This document shows, piece after piece, positions 16,683 through 26,483 of a DNA stretch of 64,000 nucleotides (the first letter of the stretch is position 1; every line of letters starts with the position of its first letter). The notes under the pieces were generated by a model, which was given only the letters and a program-made list of their open reading frames with translations, was not told where the DNA came from and ran no database searches. Position numbers and translations under genes: made by a program. The stretch is taken from the NCBI RefSeq assembly GCF_033100135.1, contig NZ_CP136920.1, positions 2,909,001-2,973,000 on the forward strand. The letters run 5' to 3'. The DNA is from Rubellicoccus peritrichatus. Its GTDB lineage: Bacteria > Verrucomicrobiota > Verrucomicrobiia > Opitutales > Cerasicoccaceae.

Positions 16683-18461
16683 ATGAAAAACCAACCGGTT
16701 GTTGATTTTCCTCCGCAGGATGAAGTTGGCCCGGCGATGAAAGGCGCAGATTGCGTCGTCGCCTGCCTCGAGCGTGAGGGCGTGGATGTGGTGTTTGCCT
16801 ATCCCGGTGGTGCCTCCATGGAGCTGCACCAGGCCCTGACTAAAACGAAAAAGATCCGTACGATTCTGCCTCGCCATGAGCAGGGTGGTGGATTTATGGC
16901 GCATGGTTATGCCCGTGCCACTGGCAAGGCTGGTGTCTGCATGGCGACCTCCGGGCCGGGAGCAACCAACCTTGTTACCTGTATTGCTGATGCCTACATG
17001 GACTCGATTCCGCTGGTTGCAATTACCGGTCAGGTTTATCAGGAGTTTATTGGTAAAAGCGCCTTCCAGGAGACGGATTTCTTTGGGATGACCCTTCCGA
17101 TTGTTAAGCACAGCTTCCTCGTGCTCGATATCAAAGAGCTCCCAATGATCATCAAGAAGGCTTTCATGATTGCGACAAGTGGCCGTCCGGGACCGGTTGT
17201 TGTAGATATTCCAAAGGATGTTCAGATCCAGGTTTTCGAACCTGTTTTCCCAGGTGCGGTTGAAATTCCCGGTATGGCGGAGGATCCTCACTCCACTGAT
17301 GCCGAGCTGGAAGCCGTTTTACGTCTGATTGAAGGGGCAAAACGTCCGGTCTTTTACACAGGTGGCGGTATTCTTTCTGCCAATGCCAGTGATAATCTGC
17401 GTCGCCTTGCCAAGCTGACTGGCCTTCCGGTTGCATCTACGCTCATGGGCCTTGGTGCGATTCCGCCTGATGATCCACAGAGCCTTTACTGGTTTGGCAT
17501 GCATGGGACAGTTGCGGGTAATTGGGCAGTTTGCGACAGTGATTTGTTGATTTGCCTGGGGGCGCGTTTCGATGACCGTATTACGGGGACTGTTTCCAAG
17601 TTCGCTCCGGATGCGGAGATTGTTCACTTCGACATCGATAAAAGTGAGCACAACAAAAACAAGCATGCGCACCATGTTTTACATTGCGAGATTGGCTATG
17701 GAATCAAGCGCCTGTGCGAACTGATTGAAGCAGGTCCGTTTGAGAAACCAGATTTGAGTGACTGGTTCTCCACGATCAACAAGTGGAAGAAAGATCATCC
17801 TTATCCTTTCAATTACAAGCCTTCCAAATACATCCTGCCGCAGGATGCGATCACGGCTCTATATGAGGAAACCAAGGGTGAGGCGATTATTTCAACGGGT
17901 GTTGGTCAGCATCAGATGTGGGCACCTCAGTATTACCATTTCAAAGAGCCACGTTGCTTTATCAGTTCACTTGGTCTCGGGACAATGGGCTTTGGTCTCC
18001 CGGCCGCGATTGGAGCCAAGGTGGCCTGCCCGGATCGTCCGGTTATTGATATCGATGGCGATGGTTCCTTCCTGATGAATGTCCAGGAGTTGGCCACGGC
18101 CAAGATTGAGAAGATTCCGGTTAAGATCCTGCTCCTCAATAATCAGCACCTTGGGATGGTGGTTCAGTGGGAGGATCGATTCTACGAAGGCACTCGTGGG
18201 CATACTATCCTGGGTGATCCTGAGAATATCGGTGGTCCGGACAATCTCGACGCGGTTTATCCGAATTTCGTGGAAGTCGCCAAAGGCTTTGGCATTAAAT
18301 CACGTCAGGTCCATAAAAAGGAAGAGTTGAAGGATGCTATTCGCGAAATGATGGCCGATCCGGATGAACCTTTCCTTTTGGATGTCCTCGTTCCTTACAC
18401 CGAACACGTGCTGCCATTCATCCCGCAGAAGGCGACAGCAAAGGAAATCCTGACTGAGTGA
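16683..18461 (+). CDS. ilvB: acetolactate synthase, large (catalytic) subunit
   Basis: The 592-residue protein has the full thiamine-diphosphate enzyme layout. The N-terminal domain carries the catalytic Glu66 in [21 protein letters not shown], the middle is FAD-associated, and the C-terminal domain has the GDGSFLMN...LLNN cofactor motif. It condenses two pyruvates (or pyruvate with 2-oxobutyrate) in branched-chain amino acid synthesis. I place the start at the ATG at 16683 (MKNQPVVDF); the in-frame upstream ATG at 16542 lies in a repeat and would add 47 unrelated residues. The regulatory subunit gene ilvN and the rest of the pathway are not in the window. A palindromic repeat follows the gene. 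Confidence 0.94.
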   Translation: MKNQPVVDFPPQDEVGPAMKGADCVVACLEREGVDVVFAYPGGASMELHQALTKTKKIRTILPRHEQGGGFMAHGYARATGKAGVCMATSGPGATNLVTCIADAYMDSIPLVAITGQVYQEFIGKSAFQETDFFGMTLPIVKHSFLVLDIKELPMIIKKAFMIATSGRPGPVVVDIPKDVQIQVFEPVFPGAVEIPGMAEDPHSTDAELEAVLRLIEGAKRPVFYTGGGILSANASDNLRRLAKLTGLPVASTLMGLGAIPPDDPQSLYWFGMHGTVAGNWAVCDSDLLICLGARFDDRITGTVSKFAPDAEIVHFDIDKSEHNKNKHAHHVLHCEIGYGIKRLCELIEAGPFEKPDLSDWFSTINKWKKDHPYPFNYKPSKYILPQDAITALYEETKGEAIISTGVGQHQMWAPQYYHFKEPRCFISSLGLGTMGFGLPAAIGAKVACPDRPVIDIDGDGSFLMNVQELATAKIEKIPVKILLLNNQHLGMVVQWEDRFYEGTRGHTILGDPENIGGPDNLDAVYPNFVEVAKGFGIKSRQVHKKEELKDAIREMMADPDEPFLLDVLVPYTEHVLPFIPQKATAKEILTE

Positions 18462-18504
18462 TCGGTCGAGACCTTGTAGGTTTTTAACTAAGTCCAATGA
18501 TTGA

Positions 18505-18591
18505 GACAGGTAGCGGCCAGCGTCCTCGCTGGCCATACGGACTGAGGGGCAACGCATTTATGTCCAGCGAGGACGCTGGCCGCTACCTGTC
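18505..18591. repeat. palindromic repeat with perfect 28-bp inverted arms
   Basis: The left arm (18505-18532, starting GACAGGTAGCGGCCAGCG) is exactly complementary to the right arm (18564-18591), with 31 bases between. Inside each arm, CCAGCG(T/A)...CGCTGG can also fold on itself. It is GC-rich compared with its surroundings and lies 43 bases after ilvB, followed by TTTT, so it may also end transcription. Its form suggests a dispersed REP/MITE element. Confidence 0.8.
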
Positions 18592-18631
18592 TTTTGCAGT
18601 AAGAGCGTCGCTTTAATTGATGCAGGGGGTA

Positions 18632-19069
18632 TTAATCCTGATTGCGTACTTTAGCGAGCAGCAGAACCAGTTGCTTTCTCTCTTCGGCTGAAAGTTTGGT
18701 AAAGGCCAGGTCAAGATTCTTGGCATGCTCTGTAAATGCGATTTGGATGCGCTGTTGACCTTTGGTCGTCAGCGCAACGATCACGGTTCTGCGATCTTTA
18801 GTGTCGCGGGATCGTTCGACCAAGCCTGCCTTTTCGGCACGATCAATTGCACTGGTGACCGAGCCGCTGGTTAGTAAGACTTTCTTTCCGATCGTACTGA
18901 CTGGAAGTGGGCCCAGATGCAGGAGTATTTCCAGCAAGGCGAAGTCCGTGATGCAGGCGAAGCCAAGTGCTTTGACGCTCTCCAGGTCAATTTTCTCGAC
19001 AGAACGGTAGGCTCGAAAGAGAGAAAGCCACAGTTTGGTCCCGGAAAGCAAATGCTCAGATTGCGCCAT
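18632..19069 (-). CDS. MarR-family transcriptional regulator
   Basis: A 145-residue winged-helix protein. The recognition region LPVSTIGKKVLLTSGSVTSAIDRAEKAGLVERSRDTKDRRTVIV is a standard MarR wHTH with the DxRxxxV wing, here DRRTVIV. The flanking helices form the dimer. MarR proteins bind palindromes as dimers and usually respond to small aromatic or oxidising ligands. No obvious target is divergent from it; the gene upstream at 19197 is in the same orientation, 127 bases away. Confidence 0.92.
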   Translation of the reverse strand: MAQSEHLLSGTKLWLSLFRAYRSVEKIDLESVKALGFACITDFALLEILLHLGPLPVSTIGKKVLLTSGSVTSAIDRAEKAGLVERSRDTKDRRTVIVALTTKGQQRIQIAFTEHAKNLDLAFTKLSAEERKQLVLLLAKVRNQD

Positions 19070-19196
19070 TGAGTCTATCGTTCATTGGATGTTCTATCTG
19101 CAAAGGAATAAGATTAATTTAAGAGCAGATTTCGTATTTCTCCAACTTTTTCAGGGTTTCCAATGCTCTGTACCAAGCTTTTTAAGGTGAGACACC

Positions 19197-19649
19197 TCAA
19201 GTTAGCGCGCCAATAACAAGGCCGACGACTCCGCCAAAGAGTATATGTCCGAGTAGATGAATGGCTCCGGTTTGAAATGTAGCCTTGCGATACTTTTCAA
19301 TCGGATGTTTCTCAGAGACGATAAACATCAGACAATAGGCGACGACAATCCCATGAAACAGGCCCAGGCCAAAACCAAGAAACATGGAAAAGGGGAGGGC
19401 CAGCGCATTGGCACTGGACATAATCAGTCCATAAATAATGCCAAAGACCACACCGGATATTAGATGACAAATGGCACCCATTTTGATGGCGCCTTCCGTC
19501 TTTTTTGTGATCAGGCTCCCCAATGCTTCAACCATATTCACGCGGGCTTCACTTTGGGCGCTTATGAAATACATGAAGAAGTTCATGACGAGGGCACCGA
19601 CGATACCGCCAATTGCCGAGACGAAGATCAATGCGATAAAGCTTTCCAT
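19197..19649 (-). CDS. hypothetical four-helix membrane protein
   Basis: The 150-residue product has four strongly hydrophobic segments: LIFVSAIGGIVGALVMNFF, AICHLISGVVFGIIYGLIM, FSMFLGFGLGLFHGIVVAY and AIHLLGHILFGGVVGLVIG. Several His residues lie within or beside the helices (CHLISG, LFHGIV, IHLLGHI), which could bind haem or metal, but I do not recognise the family. It is divergent from miaA, with 74 bases between. Confidence 0.65.
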   Translation of the reverse strand: MESFIALIFVSAIGGIVGALVMNFFMYFISAQSEARVNMVEALGSLITKKTEGAIKMGAICHLISGVVFGIIYGLIMSSANALALPFSMFLGFGLGLFHGIVVAYCLMFIVSEKHPIEKYRKATFQTGAIHLLGHILFGGVVGLVIGALT

Positions 19650-19723
19650 GTTTACAAGGGGTTGTTCTGTAATGATAGCTTAGGCTGGTTATTTGATAAA
19701 GGCGACATCATATTTAAGTCATT

Positions 19724-20659
19724 GTGGATAAGAGTATTTACATCATCACGGGCCCAACAGCAGTAGGAAAGACTGCTTTGGCGATTCAGTGGGCGCTTGC
19801 CCATGATGCGGAGATTGTGTCCTGTGATTCTCTGCTCTTCTATCGAGGCATGGACATCGGCACAGCCAAGCCAACAATTGAAGAGCAGGCTAAGGTGCCA
19901 CATCACCTCATAGATATCTCGTCTGTTTCCACACAGTTCAATGTTCATGACTTTACTCAAGCAGCTCGCAAAGTTGTTCTTGATATTCAAAGCCGTGGTA
20001 AGCGGGTGCTCGTTACGGGCGGGAGCGGCTTTTACTTAAAATCCTTTTATGCTCCGGTTTCTGATCAGTATGAGCCCAGCGAGGCGGTTCGTACTGAGAT
20101 CCATGAGCTTGAATTCAATGGTGGTTTGGATGCAGTCGTCGAACGTTTGAAGCAATTGAACCCGGATGGAGTAGGGGAGCTGGATCTGCTGAACCCAAGG
20201 CGAGTCAATCGGGCTTTGGAGCGCTGCCTGGTTTCGGGCAAATCGCTACTGGAAATGCGTGCTGAATTCGATCAGACGAAAGGTCCTTTTTATGAATGGA
20301 CAAAGCGGTCATGCCTCCTGATGCGTTCCAAGGAGTCTTTGGCAAAACGAATAGAGACACGGACGCATGCCATGCTTGCGGAGGGATTGGCTGATGAGGT
20401 CCGCCAGCTGGTCAGCGATGGAATTGACCGGAATGTTAGCGCAAGCCATGCGATTGGCTACCGTGAGACTTTGGCATGGTTGGACTCCGGGCAGGAGCTT
20501 GGTGACCTTGAAGCATCGATTAACCAGAATACCCGGCGTTTGGTTGCCAGACAGATGAAGTGGTTTCGAAATCAGTTTAAAGCGGACCGCATTGTCGACC
20601 TGGATAACGATCAATTTGAAGTTGAATCGCTCTTCGGTCGCGAGAGTGAAGGGCGATAA
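19724..20659 (+). CDS. miaA: tRNA dimethylallyltransferase
   Basis: The 311-residue protein starts with GTG at 19724. It has the P-loop GPTAVGKT (10-17), the DSLLFYRGMDIGTAKP motif, VPHHLIDI, and GGSGFYLKSF, all diagnostic of MiaA. The enzyme transfers a dimethylallyl group to A37 of tRNAs reading UNN codons. The C-terminal helix ARQMKWFRNQF is also typical. Its last 49 bases overlap the end of the convergent coiled-coil protein gene, an unusually long antisense overlap. Confidence 0.96.
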   Translation: MDKSIYIITGPTAVGKTALAIQWALAHDAEIVSCDSLLFYRGMDIGTAKPTIEEQAKVPHHLIDISSVSTQFNVHDFTQAARKVVLDIQSRGKRVLVTGGSGFYLKSFYAPVSDQYEPSEAVRTEIHELEFNGGLDAVVERLKQLNPDGVGELDLLNPRRVNRALERCLVSGKSLLEMRAEFDQTKGPFYEWTKRSCLLMRSKESLAKRIETRTHAMLAEGLADEVRQLVSDGIDRNVSASHAIGYRETLAWLDSGQELGDLEASINQNTRRLVARQMKWFRNQFKADRIVDLDNDQFEVESLFGRESEGR

Positions 20660-21321
20660 TTGGGTGACCAGACACGATAGTTTGGAATGGTGATGTTACC
20701 ACCTGCTTCCATAATCTCTTCCTCAAGTTTTACCTGTTCCACAATTCGCCTTTTCCGTTCCTGCTGCGCCCTGTTATGTTGTTCGGCGATGGAGGCGAGT
20801 TCCGCTTTTTGCTTTTCAATCTGGGCAAGCACTTCCTGATGTCGATTCGCTTCCGTATCGCTTTTTTCAGCAAGTCGCTGGGCAATTTCTGCCTGCCTGC
20901 GTTCAGTTGCTTCCAGGTCTCTTTGCAACTGCTGCATTTTTGCTTCGGCATTTTTTGCCGCTTTTTCCGCCTCCTGCCTTGCTACTGCCTCCCGGGCAAG
21001 TCGTGCGTTAAGCTCCTTCAGTTTTTCTGCCTTTTGAGCCTCCTGTTTGGCTAAAGCCGCTTCGGCCATTCGGGCGGCTTCAGCAGATTGATTAGCGGCC
21101 TCAAGCGCAGCCTTTGCTTTTTCTTCAGCAGCCTCTTTTGCTTTCTTCTCCGCGCTGATTTCTTGCTCAGCGGCTTTCTGAACCTCCTCTTTTTCTGCTT
21201 GGAACCCCTGAGCTACGGCTTCGGTCTCTTTCGCCTGTTTTTGCTCTTTAATGAAAAGAAAAACAACAGCCGCAATGGCGGCAATCAATAGTATGGAAAG
21301 AATCGATACCGCAATCTTCAT
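20611..21321 (-). CDS. membrane-anchored coiled-coil protein
   Basis: The 236-residue protein has one N-terminal membrane helix (ISILSILLIAAIAAVVFLF-like, residues 6-24) followed by about 170 residues of Ala/Glu/Lys/Gln-rich coiled coil, similar in style to the TolA stalk. It ends with a short non-helical tail (NITIPNYRVWSPNYRP). No TonB/TolA-type C-terminal domain is seen. The anchor plus long helix suggests a periplasm-spanning or scaffolding role. It lies 73 bases downstream of the AsmA-like gene on the same strand and overlaps the 3' end of miaA by 49 bases. Confidence 0.75.
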   Translation of the reverse strand: MKIAVSILSILLIAAIAAVVFLFIKEQKQAKETEAVAQGFQAEKEEVQKAAEQEISAEKKAKEAAEEKAKAALEAANQSAEAARMAEAALAKQEAQKAEKLKELNARLAREAVARQEAEKAAKNAEAKMQQLQRDLEATERRQAEIAQRLAEKSDTEANRHQEVLAQIEKQKAELASIAEQHNRAQQERKRRIVEQVKLEEEIMEAGGNITIPNYRVWSPNYRPSLSRPKSDSTSN

Positions 21322-21394
21322 TCAAGGAAGTGTAGCATGGTTCCAGAGCAGTGCAAACCGCTATTCACGCCCGCATCAAACTCTGCGAATTGGC

Positions 21395-24300
21395 TTAATT
21401 CCCCAAAAGTCCATTGAGCAAACCTCTGACAGCCTCTTCAGGCTTTGTACCTCCAGAATTCTTGTTACTGCCTGATTCATTTGAATCATTATTGAGATTA
21501 CCGCCAAATCCCCCTCCGATGATTCCACTAGCCGCTTTGGTCAGGATATCGTTGAGCTCGGAGAAATCGGGGCTGGCTGGTGTCCCTTTAATGCTGAAAT
21601 TCGGACCCACATAATAACCTGACTTGTCTGGTTGTTTACTTTTGAGCAGACGCAATTCGTTGAGCAGATTCGCTGTTTTGTCTTTGGCATCAAGTGAGAC
21701 ATTTACAACCAGCGGTTGCTCTGCGATAGGCACTGCGGTTTTGTGCGTGATTGTGCCTTTGCCGTTGAGACGAACTTGTGGCCCTTGCAACAGGAAAGGG
21801 TCCAGATTGATGTTCAGGCTTTTGCCACGTGTTGCTTTGATTTCAAGTGTCTGGTAATCGATGCTTTGTAGAAGTTGAATCAGTTGTCCAAGTGCTGGCA
21901 GTTCGCGGACTTTATCACCAAGAAAAGCACCTGCAATACCTATAGCCGCAGCACCTAATCCTGCAGTGGCACTGGCATTTTTACCGGCTGCTGCAAGAGC
22001 TCTTAACTGCCCTGGACCACCTTTGAGTGAAAACTCGCCTTTGGCCTCATCGGCCATGGTTTGCAAGGTCGGAGCAAATCCGTGAAGTTTTCCATCAATG
22101 GAATAAAGCCCAGTCAGCGGTGCTGGTGAGCCGGGCTTTGTCAGAGCAAGAAACTTGCCTACGTCGAACTTTGACAAGGTCAGAGTCGATTTCAGGGCGT
22201 AAGGTTCAGTTGGGCGCGCATCAAGGACATGGCTGACATAAACATAGGCCTTAAGTGGAGCTCCCATCAGATCGGCCTCAGCTGGGTCCAGGGTGACGTT
22301 TTTCTCGGCCACCTTGAGTTGGGCATTCACCTTGGATACTTCGTAAATACCTTTCATCACGCGGTTGAGTTTCAGAGTTGCTGTCCCTCTGAAGTCTTTC
22401 CACGGAGGTTCCTGGTCTGGCGTGACCTTACCAGAGCCTTGAACATGTCTTGGTTGTTGGGATGGCCTTGATGCGACGGTTGGTTTTGTCGCTGTTGGGG
22501 TTGAAGGTGCTTGTCCCGTTATGCGTGGATTTTTAAAGGCAGAGGCGAGGAGCTGAAGGTCATCAGTGAAAATCGTATCTCCGGAGACATCGATTTTGAA
22601 TTCCTTAAATGCGGACCTTATCGCGACCCAGCCATCCAGCTTGGCACTGGTTTTGCCGGATGGTCCAAAAACTTCGAGAGGTGCGTTGATCGTTATGGAT
22701 TCCGGTAGCTTCGAAACACCGGAAGCACTGAGCGAAATCGTTTTGAATGAGCCTGCTGGTGATGCAACTCGAAATCCATTTCCTTTAATTTCAGCACTAT
22801 ACTTTCCGTCGTTGGCAAAATCGACATTGCCTTTTGCGGTAAAGGTTCCAGCAGCAAGATTGTTATAGGCCTGAACTACTGGTTGATTTAGAAACTGTGC
22901 CAGGTCGCCTTTGAAATCGAACATGGCCGTTTGCAGTGGTGTTATCGCTTTGGGAGCCAGCTTGGCGTTTAACTTCCCTGAAAGCAGCGGAATGTTCTTA
23001 CTCTTCAAGTCAAGCCCAGTCAGATCGACACTGGCAGCGTTTTCCGAATAGGTGATGTTTGGCGTCAACGTCGCCGTGATGCTATCAAGCATCGGCTTTC
23101 CTTTTTGAGTGACGCTTAGGTTTGTCACGCTTACGGCCTTGCTGCTTTTGATGTTAAGATTTCCGTTTTCACCAGACACAATTAATTGCCCATTCGCATT
23201 GCCCGATGTGATTTTGAGATCACCGAGGAATGCGTTAATGATTTCCGTAGGTAAGCTGGAGATGGTGACCCTGAATGTATCGCCATCGATGATCTTTTCC
23301 GGTGTAAGGCTTTCTGAATCGTTCAGGTTAACTTCAATCGGCTTAAGCATGGCCATGTCAGCTATTTTTTGACCACCTTGCTGTGTCAAGTTGGCAAGGA
23401 GTCGCTTGATGCGTAAATCGCCATTAGCTTTCCAGCTTGCGATGTTTTCGGCCTTTAATTCAACAGGTTTTGCCAGCTTTTGCGTAGAGAAAGGCTGATT
23501 CAGGATTGGGTCAAAGAAGGCAGCAAGCTTTACGGTGTAATCGGCCGACTCTGGCTGACCGTCTTCCATTCTGGCATCAACGTCCGCATTGAGCGAAAGC
23601 ATGGTTGAGCCGCTGGCATCCGTGACTTTGGCATTGGTCAGATCGAATGTCATCTCTGTTTCGCTCAGCGTACCAGCAAAGCTGATCATACCTCCAACAT
23701 TGCGGAGCATTTCTTTTCCCTGCTGGATTGCCGTCAGACCTTTGAAGGAAAATGGTTTGCTTGTGACCAGCTTGATTACGTCTTTGGATGCTTCGACTGT
23801 CGCTGCCCCGGAAAGTGCTCCGCCTTTCAGCTCGATATCCTTCAAGGCGGGGTTCAGCCATGATGGTTCGAATTTACCGATGCTTAGCTCTGCCACTTTG
23901 CCCGATAGATCGTGGAGATTGGAATCCTCGCCAATAACAATCTCCTGTAAAAGCTTGGCCATAATGATGGACGAGCCTTTGCTGTCGGATATATCGAGAT
24001 TGAAGTCAGTAGCCGTCAGAGATTCGGCGGTGATATCACCGTCATATTTAAACTGGAACCGGATGTCCGGAATGCCAGTGAGTTGTTCATTGATTCGCTC
24101 CAGCTTTCCTGCTGAGCCCGAGACTTCCGCCATGGTTGATCCAGCGTAAGTTTCACTGCTAAGATCGAAGTTTGCTTTTCCATTAACTGAAAGAGATGGC
24201 AGTTGCTTGTCCCCCATGATGGGCATAAGTCCACGCTGAGTAACTTTGAACGTCGCATCGCCCACCAGTTTCTTGGCATCAGGGTCAAAACTGGCTTTAT

Positions 24301-25165
24301 AATCAACAGAAATATAGTTGTCGCTGTCTGTCAGTTTCACCGTGTAAGTCTCTTTTCCAGACTCTTCTCCCTTTAAAATGACGTCAGCAGTGATTGTTGC
24401 AGGTTTCTGTAGATTGCCTCCACTGGCTTTAACGACCGTTGAAAGAACAATGGCATTGAGTTTCTGGCCGTCGGTTTGCGAAATTTCCAGAGTAGAATCA
24501 ACATCGACGACACCAGCAGCAGCATTTGCTGAACTATCCTTCATTTTGCCCTTTGCTTTGATGGAACTTGTTTTACCTGGGGCAATGCCTCCGCCAGTGA
24601 CAGCCACCGTAAGCATTTGGTTTTGGGAAACGGCTACCTTGGCTTTCACATCAACCCCGTCGATATAGAGTTTTACGGGGACTTCTGCTTTGCCAAAAAT
24701 ACCTTCAAAGGGAGGAGGCGGTTCGGATGATTCTGGCTCGTCATCGGAATCTGTTTCAGGCTTTTTTGCGGGCGACTTCTGTGTGGTTTCGTCAGGAATT
24801 ACGACCGGTCCAGGCCCCATTGGAATGACCTCTCTGGCTGCGGGAAGTTCGACATCAAGCCCTGACACTTCCAGCTTTGATATGCGGATCTCTTTTGAGA
24901 AGAGGGCATCCATAAGGGAGTAATCGACTTGCGCTTCCTCCAGTTTGATCTGAGTTCCATCCTGATCGACTATAAGTCCGCGGATGGTCATTGAAGAAAA
25001 GCCAGCTACCAAGTAATCAATTTCAACATGTTCGACTTTACCTTCGAGTTGCCCCATCACAATGGTCTTTTGTAGGCCTGAGCTGTTGAGGAGGATGGCC
25101 AGCCCGCCACCAATAATTACAATCAAAGTAACAACAATAATAGCAATCCACTTGAGTAGTTTCAT
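21395..25165 (-). CDS. large AsmA-like protein
   Basis: This protein of about 1256 residues has one N-terminal membrane helix (LLKWIAIIVVTLIVIIGGGLAILLN) followed by a long beta-rich body with the AsmA/TamB-type pattern: FSSMTIRGLIVDQDGTQIKLEEAQVDYSL, many LSGxAxV and VKLxAxFD strands, and an AsmA-like C-terminus (ALKSTLTLSKFDVGKFLAL, FSLKGGPGQLRALAAAGKN). An acidic Pro/Ser linker lies near residues 125-160. Members form groove-shaped bridges that move or control lipids between the inner and outer membranes. The ATG at 25165 opens MKLLKW and is preferred over a TTG at 25174. It follows the DUF2851 gene by 29 bases. Confidence 0.82.
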   Translation of the reverse strand: MKLLKWIAIIVVTLIVIIGGGLAILLNSSGLQKTIVMGQLEGKVEHVEIDYLVAGFSSMTIRGLIVDQDGTQIKLEEAQVDYSLMDALFSKEIRISKLEVSGLDVELPAAREVIPMGPGPVVIPDETTQKSPAKKPETDSDDEPESSEPPPPFEGIFGKAEVPVKLYIDGVDVKAKVAVSQNQMLTVAVTGGGIAPGKTSSIKAKGKMKDSSANAAAGVVDVDSTLEISQTDGQKLNAIVLSTVVKASGGNLQKPATITADVILKGEESGKETYTVKLTDSDNYISVDYKASFDPDAKKLVGDATFKVTQRGLMPIMGDKQLPSLSVNGKANFDLSSETYAGSTMAEVSGSAGKLERINEQLTGIPDIRFQFKYDGDITAESLTATDFNLDISDSKGSSIIMAKLLQEIVIGEDSNLHDLSGKVAELSIGKFEPSWLNPALKDIELKGGALSGAATVEASKDVIKLVTSKPFSFKGLTAIQQGKEMLRNVGGMISFAGTLSETEMTFDLTNAKVTDASGSTMLSLNADVDARMEDGQPESADYTVKLAAFFDPILNQPFSTQKLAKPVELKAENIASWKANGDLRIKRLLANLTQQGGQKIADMAMLKPIEVNLNDSESLTPEKIIDGDTFRVTISSLPTEIINAFLGDLKITSGNANGQLIVSGENGNLNIKSSKAVSVTNLSVTQKGKPMLDSITATLTPNITYSENAASVDLTGLDLKSKNIPLLSGKLNAKLAPKAITPLQTAMFDFKGDLAQFLNQPVVQAYNNLAAGTFTAKGNVDFANDGKYSAEIKGNGFRVASPAGSFKTISLSASGVSKLPESITINAPLEVFGPSGKTSAKLDGWVAIRSAFKEFKIDVSGDTIFTDDLQLLASAFKNPRITGQAPSTPTATKPTVASRPSQQPRHVQGSGKVTPDQEPPWKDFRGTATLKLNRVMKGIYEVSKVNAQLKVAEKNVTLDPAEADLMGAPLKAYVYVSHVLDARPTEPYALKSTLTLSKFDVGKFLALTKPGSPAPLTGLYSIDGKLHGFAPTLQTMADEAKGEFSLKGGPGQLRALAAAGKNASATAGLGAAAIGIAGAFLGDKVRELPALGQLIQLLQSIDYQTLEIKATRGKSLNINLDPFLLQGPQVRLNGKGTITHKTAVPIAEQPLVVNVSLDAKDKTANLLNELRLLKSKQPDKSGYYVGPNFSIKGTPASPDFSELNDILTKAASGIIGGGFGGNLNNDSNESGSNKNSGGTKPEEAVRGLLNGLLGN

Positions 25166-25194
25166 AATTACCAAGAAATCGCATTCCTGATCTT

Positions 25195-26388
25195 TTACAA
25201 GCCGCTTTCGAGGAAGATTTGCCAGGCTCCTTGCAACCAGCCGTTGCTTCGTGGTTGAGCTTTCTCAGGAAGTTCACAGTGCTGCAAAAAGTTACTTACT
25301 GCGTCTGGCATATCACCTGGAAACCAATGGAACCAGAGCGGGAACCATGCATTCGGTTTTGAGATAGCAAGCAGGGGGATCAGTCCATCAATTGCCCAAG
25401 TGTCAAGACGTGTTCCGCCGATGGCTCCGGCTAAAATAATGTCTGCTATTTCACGACGTTGAGCGGTTAATCGTTTTGTACGTCGATAGGCCTTGGTATC
25501 CTTTGAAAAGGTGCCTTCACTGATTCTTTGCGCTTTACCCCATGCTTGTAGCTTTGTCACCCAATCCGGTGAGTCCCGGAGGAGCTTTGCATATTGTTCA
25601 AGTCGTTTCCTGGGATGATTTGCAGGTCGTAGGCCAGAGAGTTTCCAATGTTCTTGCTGGCTTTTGAAGATGTCCTCAGGGCTATCGCTGAGAAAAGTGC
25701 GAGCCTTATAGGCTTCAGCGATCGTTGACATCGGGCTTCGATTACGTCGATAACCCAGGATCTCCAGTGTCATTTGGTGATACGCCTGTTCGCTGCCTGA
25801 TTTGTCTAATCTTTTGCGGGCGAAAGCAACTTTTTGAAAGAAACGTTTTCTGGCATTTTCTATAATCTGATGCTCCCGCTCTTCGGGTGCCTTATAAAGA
25901 AATTTCTCTAAAATACTGGCGGAATCCCGGCTTTCCCATTCACGCATAGCCTCATCTGCTGCGTAGGCTTCAAGGTCAACCGACATATGTGGGAGAAGCA
26001 CGAGCGTTTCCGGTTCATAGCCGCTCAACGTATGAATTGCTGCATTGGACGGAGGTGGGAAAACTACAACGTGAAGTACGACTTTATCGAACCGCCGTTG
26101 CTCATGATGTTGGTGGGCGAACCAGTCACGTGCGTAGAAGTGGAGCTCAACATCGCCATTGACTGGCTTTCCATTGATCATCAATTCAGCTCCGATAAAA
26201 TCCGGCCCTTCCTGCATGTTCCAACGTCCGGGGCGTTTTACTATTATGCTTTTTCCTGATTCGGTCTTGAGGGTGTCTTTTTGATAGTCACCACGCAGCC
26301 AGAGGCGTTGAATTAGTTTTTCTGAAACTGTGACTGGACCGTATAGGCCCTGTATTTCAGCTACGTGATTTGAGATGGTTTGTGGCAC
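25195..26388 (-). CDS. DUF2851 family protein
   Basis: The 397-residue protein agrees with DUF2851 in length and motifs: LIQRLWLRGDYQKDTLKTESGKSIIVKRPGRWNMQEGPDF, then INGKPVNGDVELHFYARDWF, VVLHVVVF, and EQAYHQMTLEILGYRRN. The GRWN...GPDF...GDVELH core resembles a nuclease-like fold, but no function is established. No signal peptide. It is the first gene of a leftward run with the AsmA-like and coiled-coil genes and is divergent from mpl. Confidence 0.9.
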   Translation of the reverse strand: MPQTISNHVAEIQGLYGPVTVSEKLIQRLWLRGDYQKDTLKTESGKSIIVKRPGRWNMQEGPDFIGAELMINGKPVNGDVELHFYARDWFAHQHHEQRRFDKVVLHVVVFPPPSNAAIHTLSGYEPETLVLLPHMSVDLEAYAADEAMREWESRDSASILEKFLYKAPEEREHQIIENARKRFFQKVAFARKRLDKSGSEQAYHQMTLEILGYRRNRSPMSTIAEAYKARTFLSDSPEDIFKSQQEHWKLSGLRPANHPRKRLEQYAKLLRDSPDWVTKLQAWGKAQRISEGTFSKDTKAYRRTKRLTAQRREIADIILAGAIGGTRLDTWAIDGLIPLLAISKPNAWFPLWFHWFPGDMPDAVSNFLQHCELPEKAQPRSNGWLQGAWQIFLESGL

Positions 26389-26483
26389 GGTCAGTTATAT
26401 GAGAAAAAAGGATACGGACCTGCAATAAGAAAATGCGCTCGATTGTGCATTGCCTGATCGTAAATCTTCCTCATCGTGCATGG

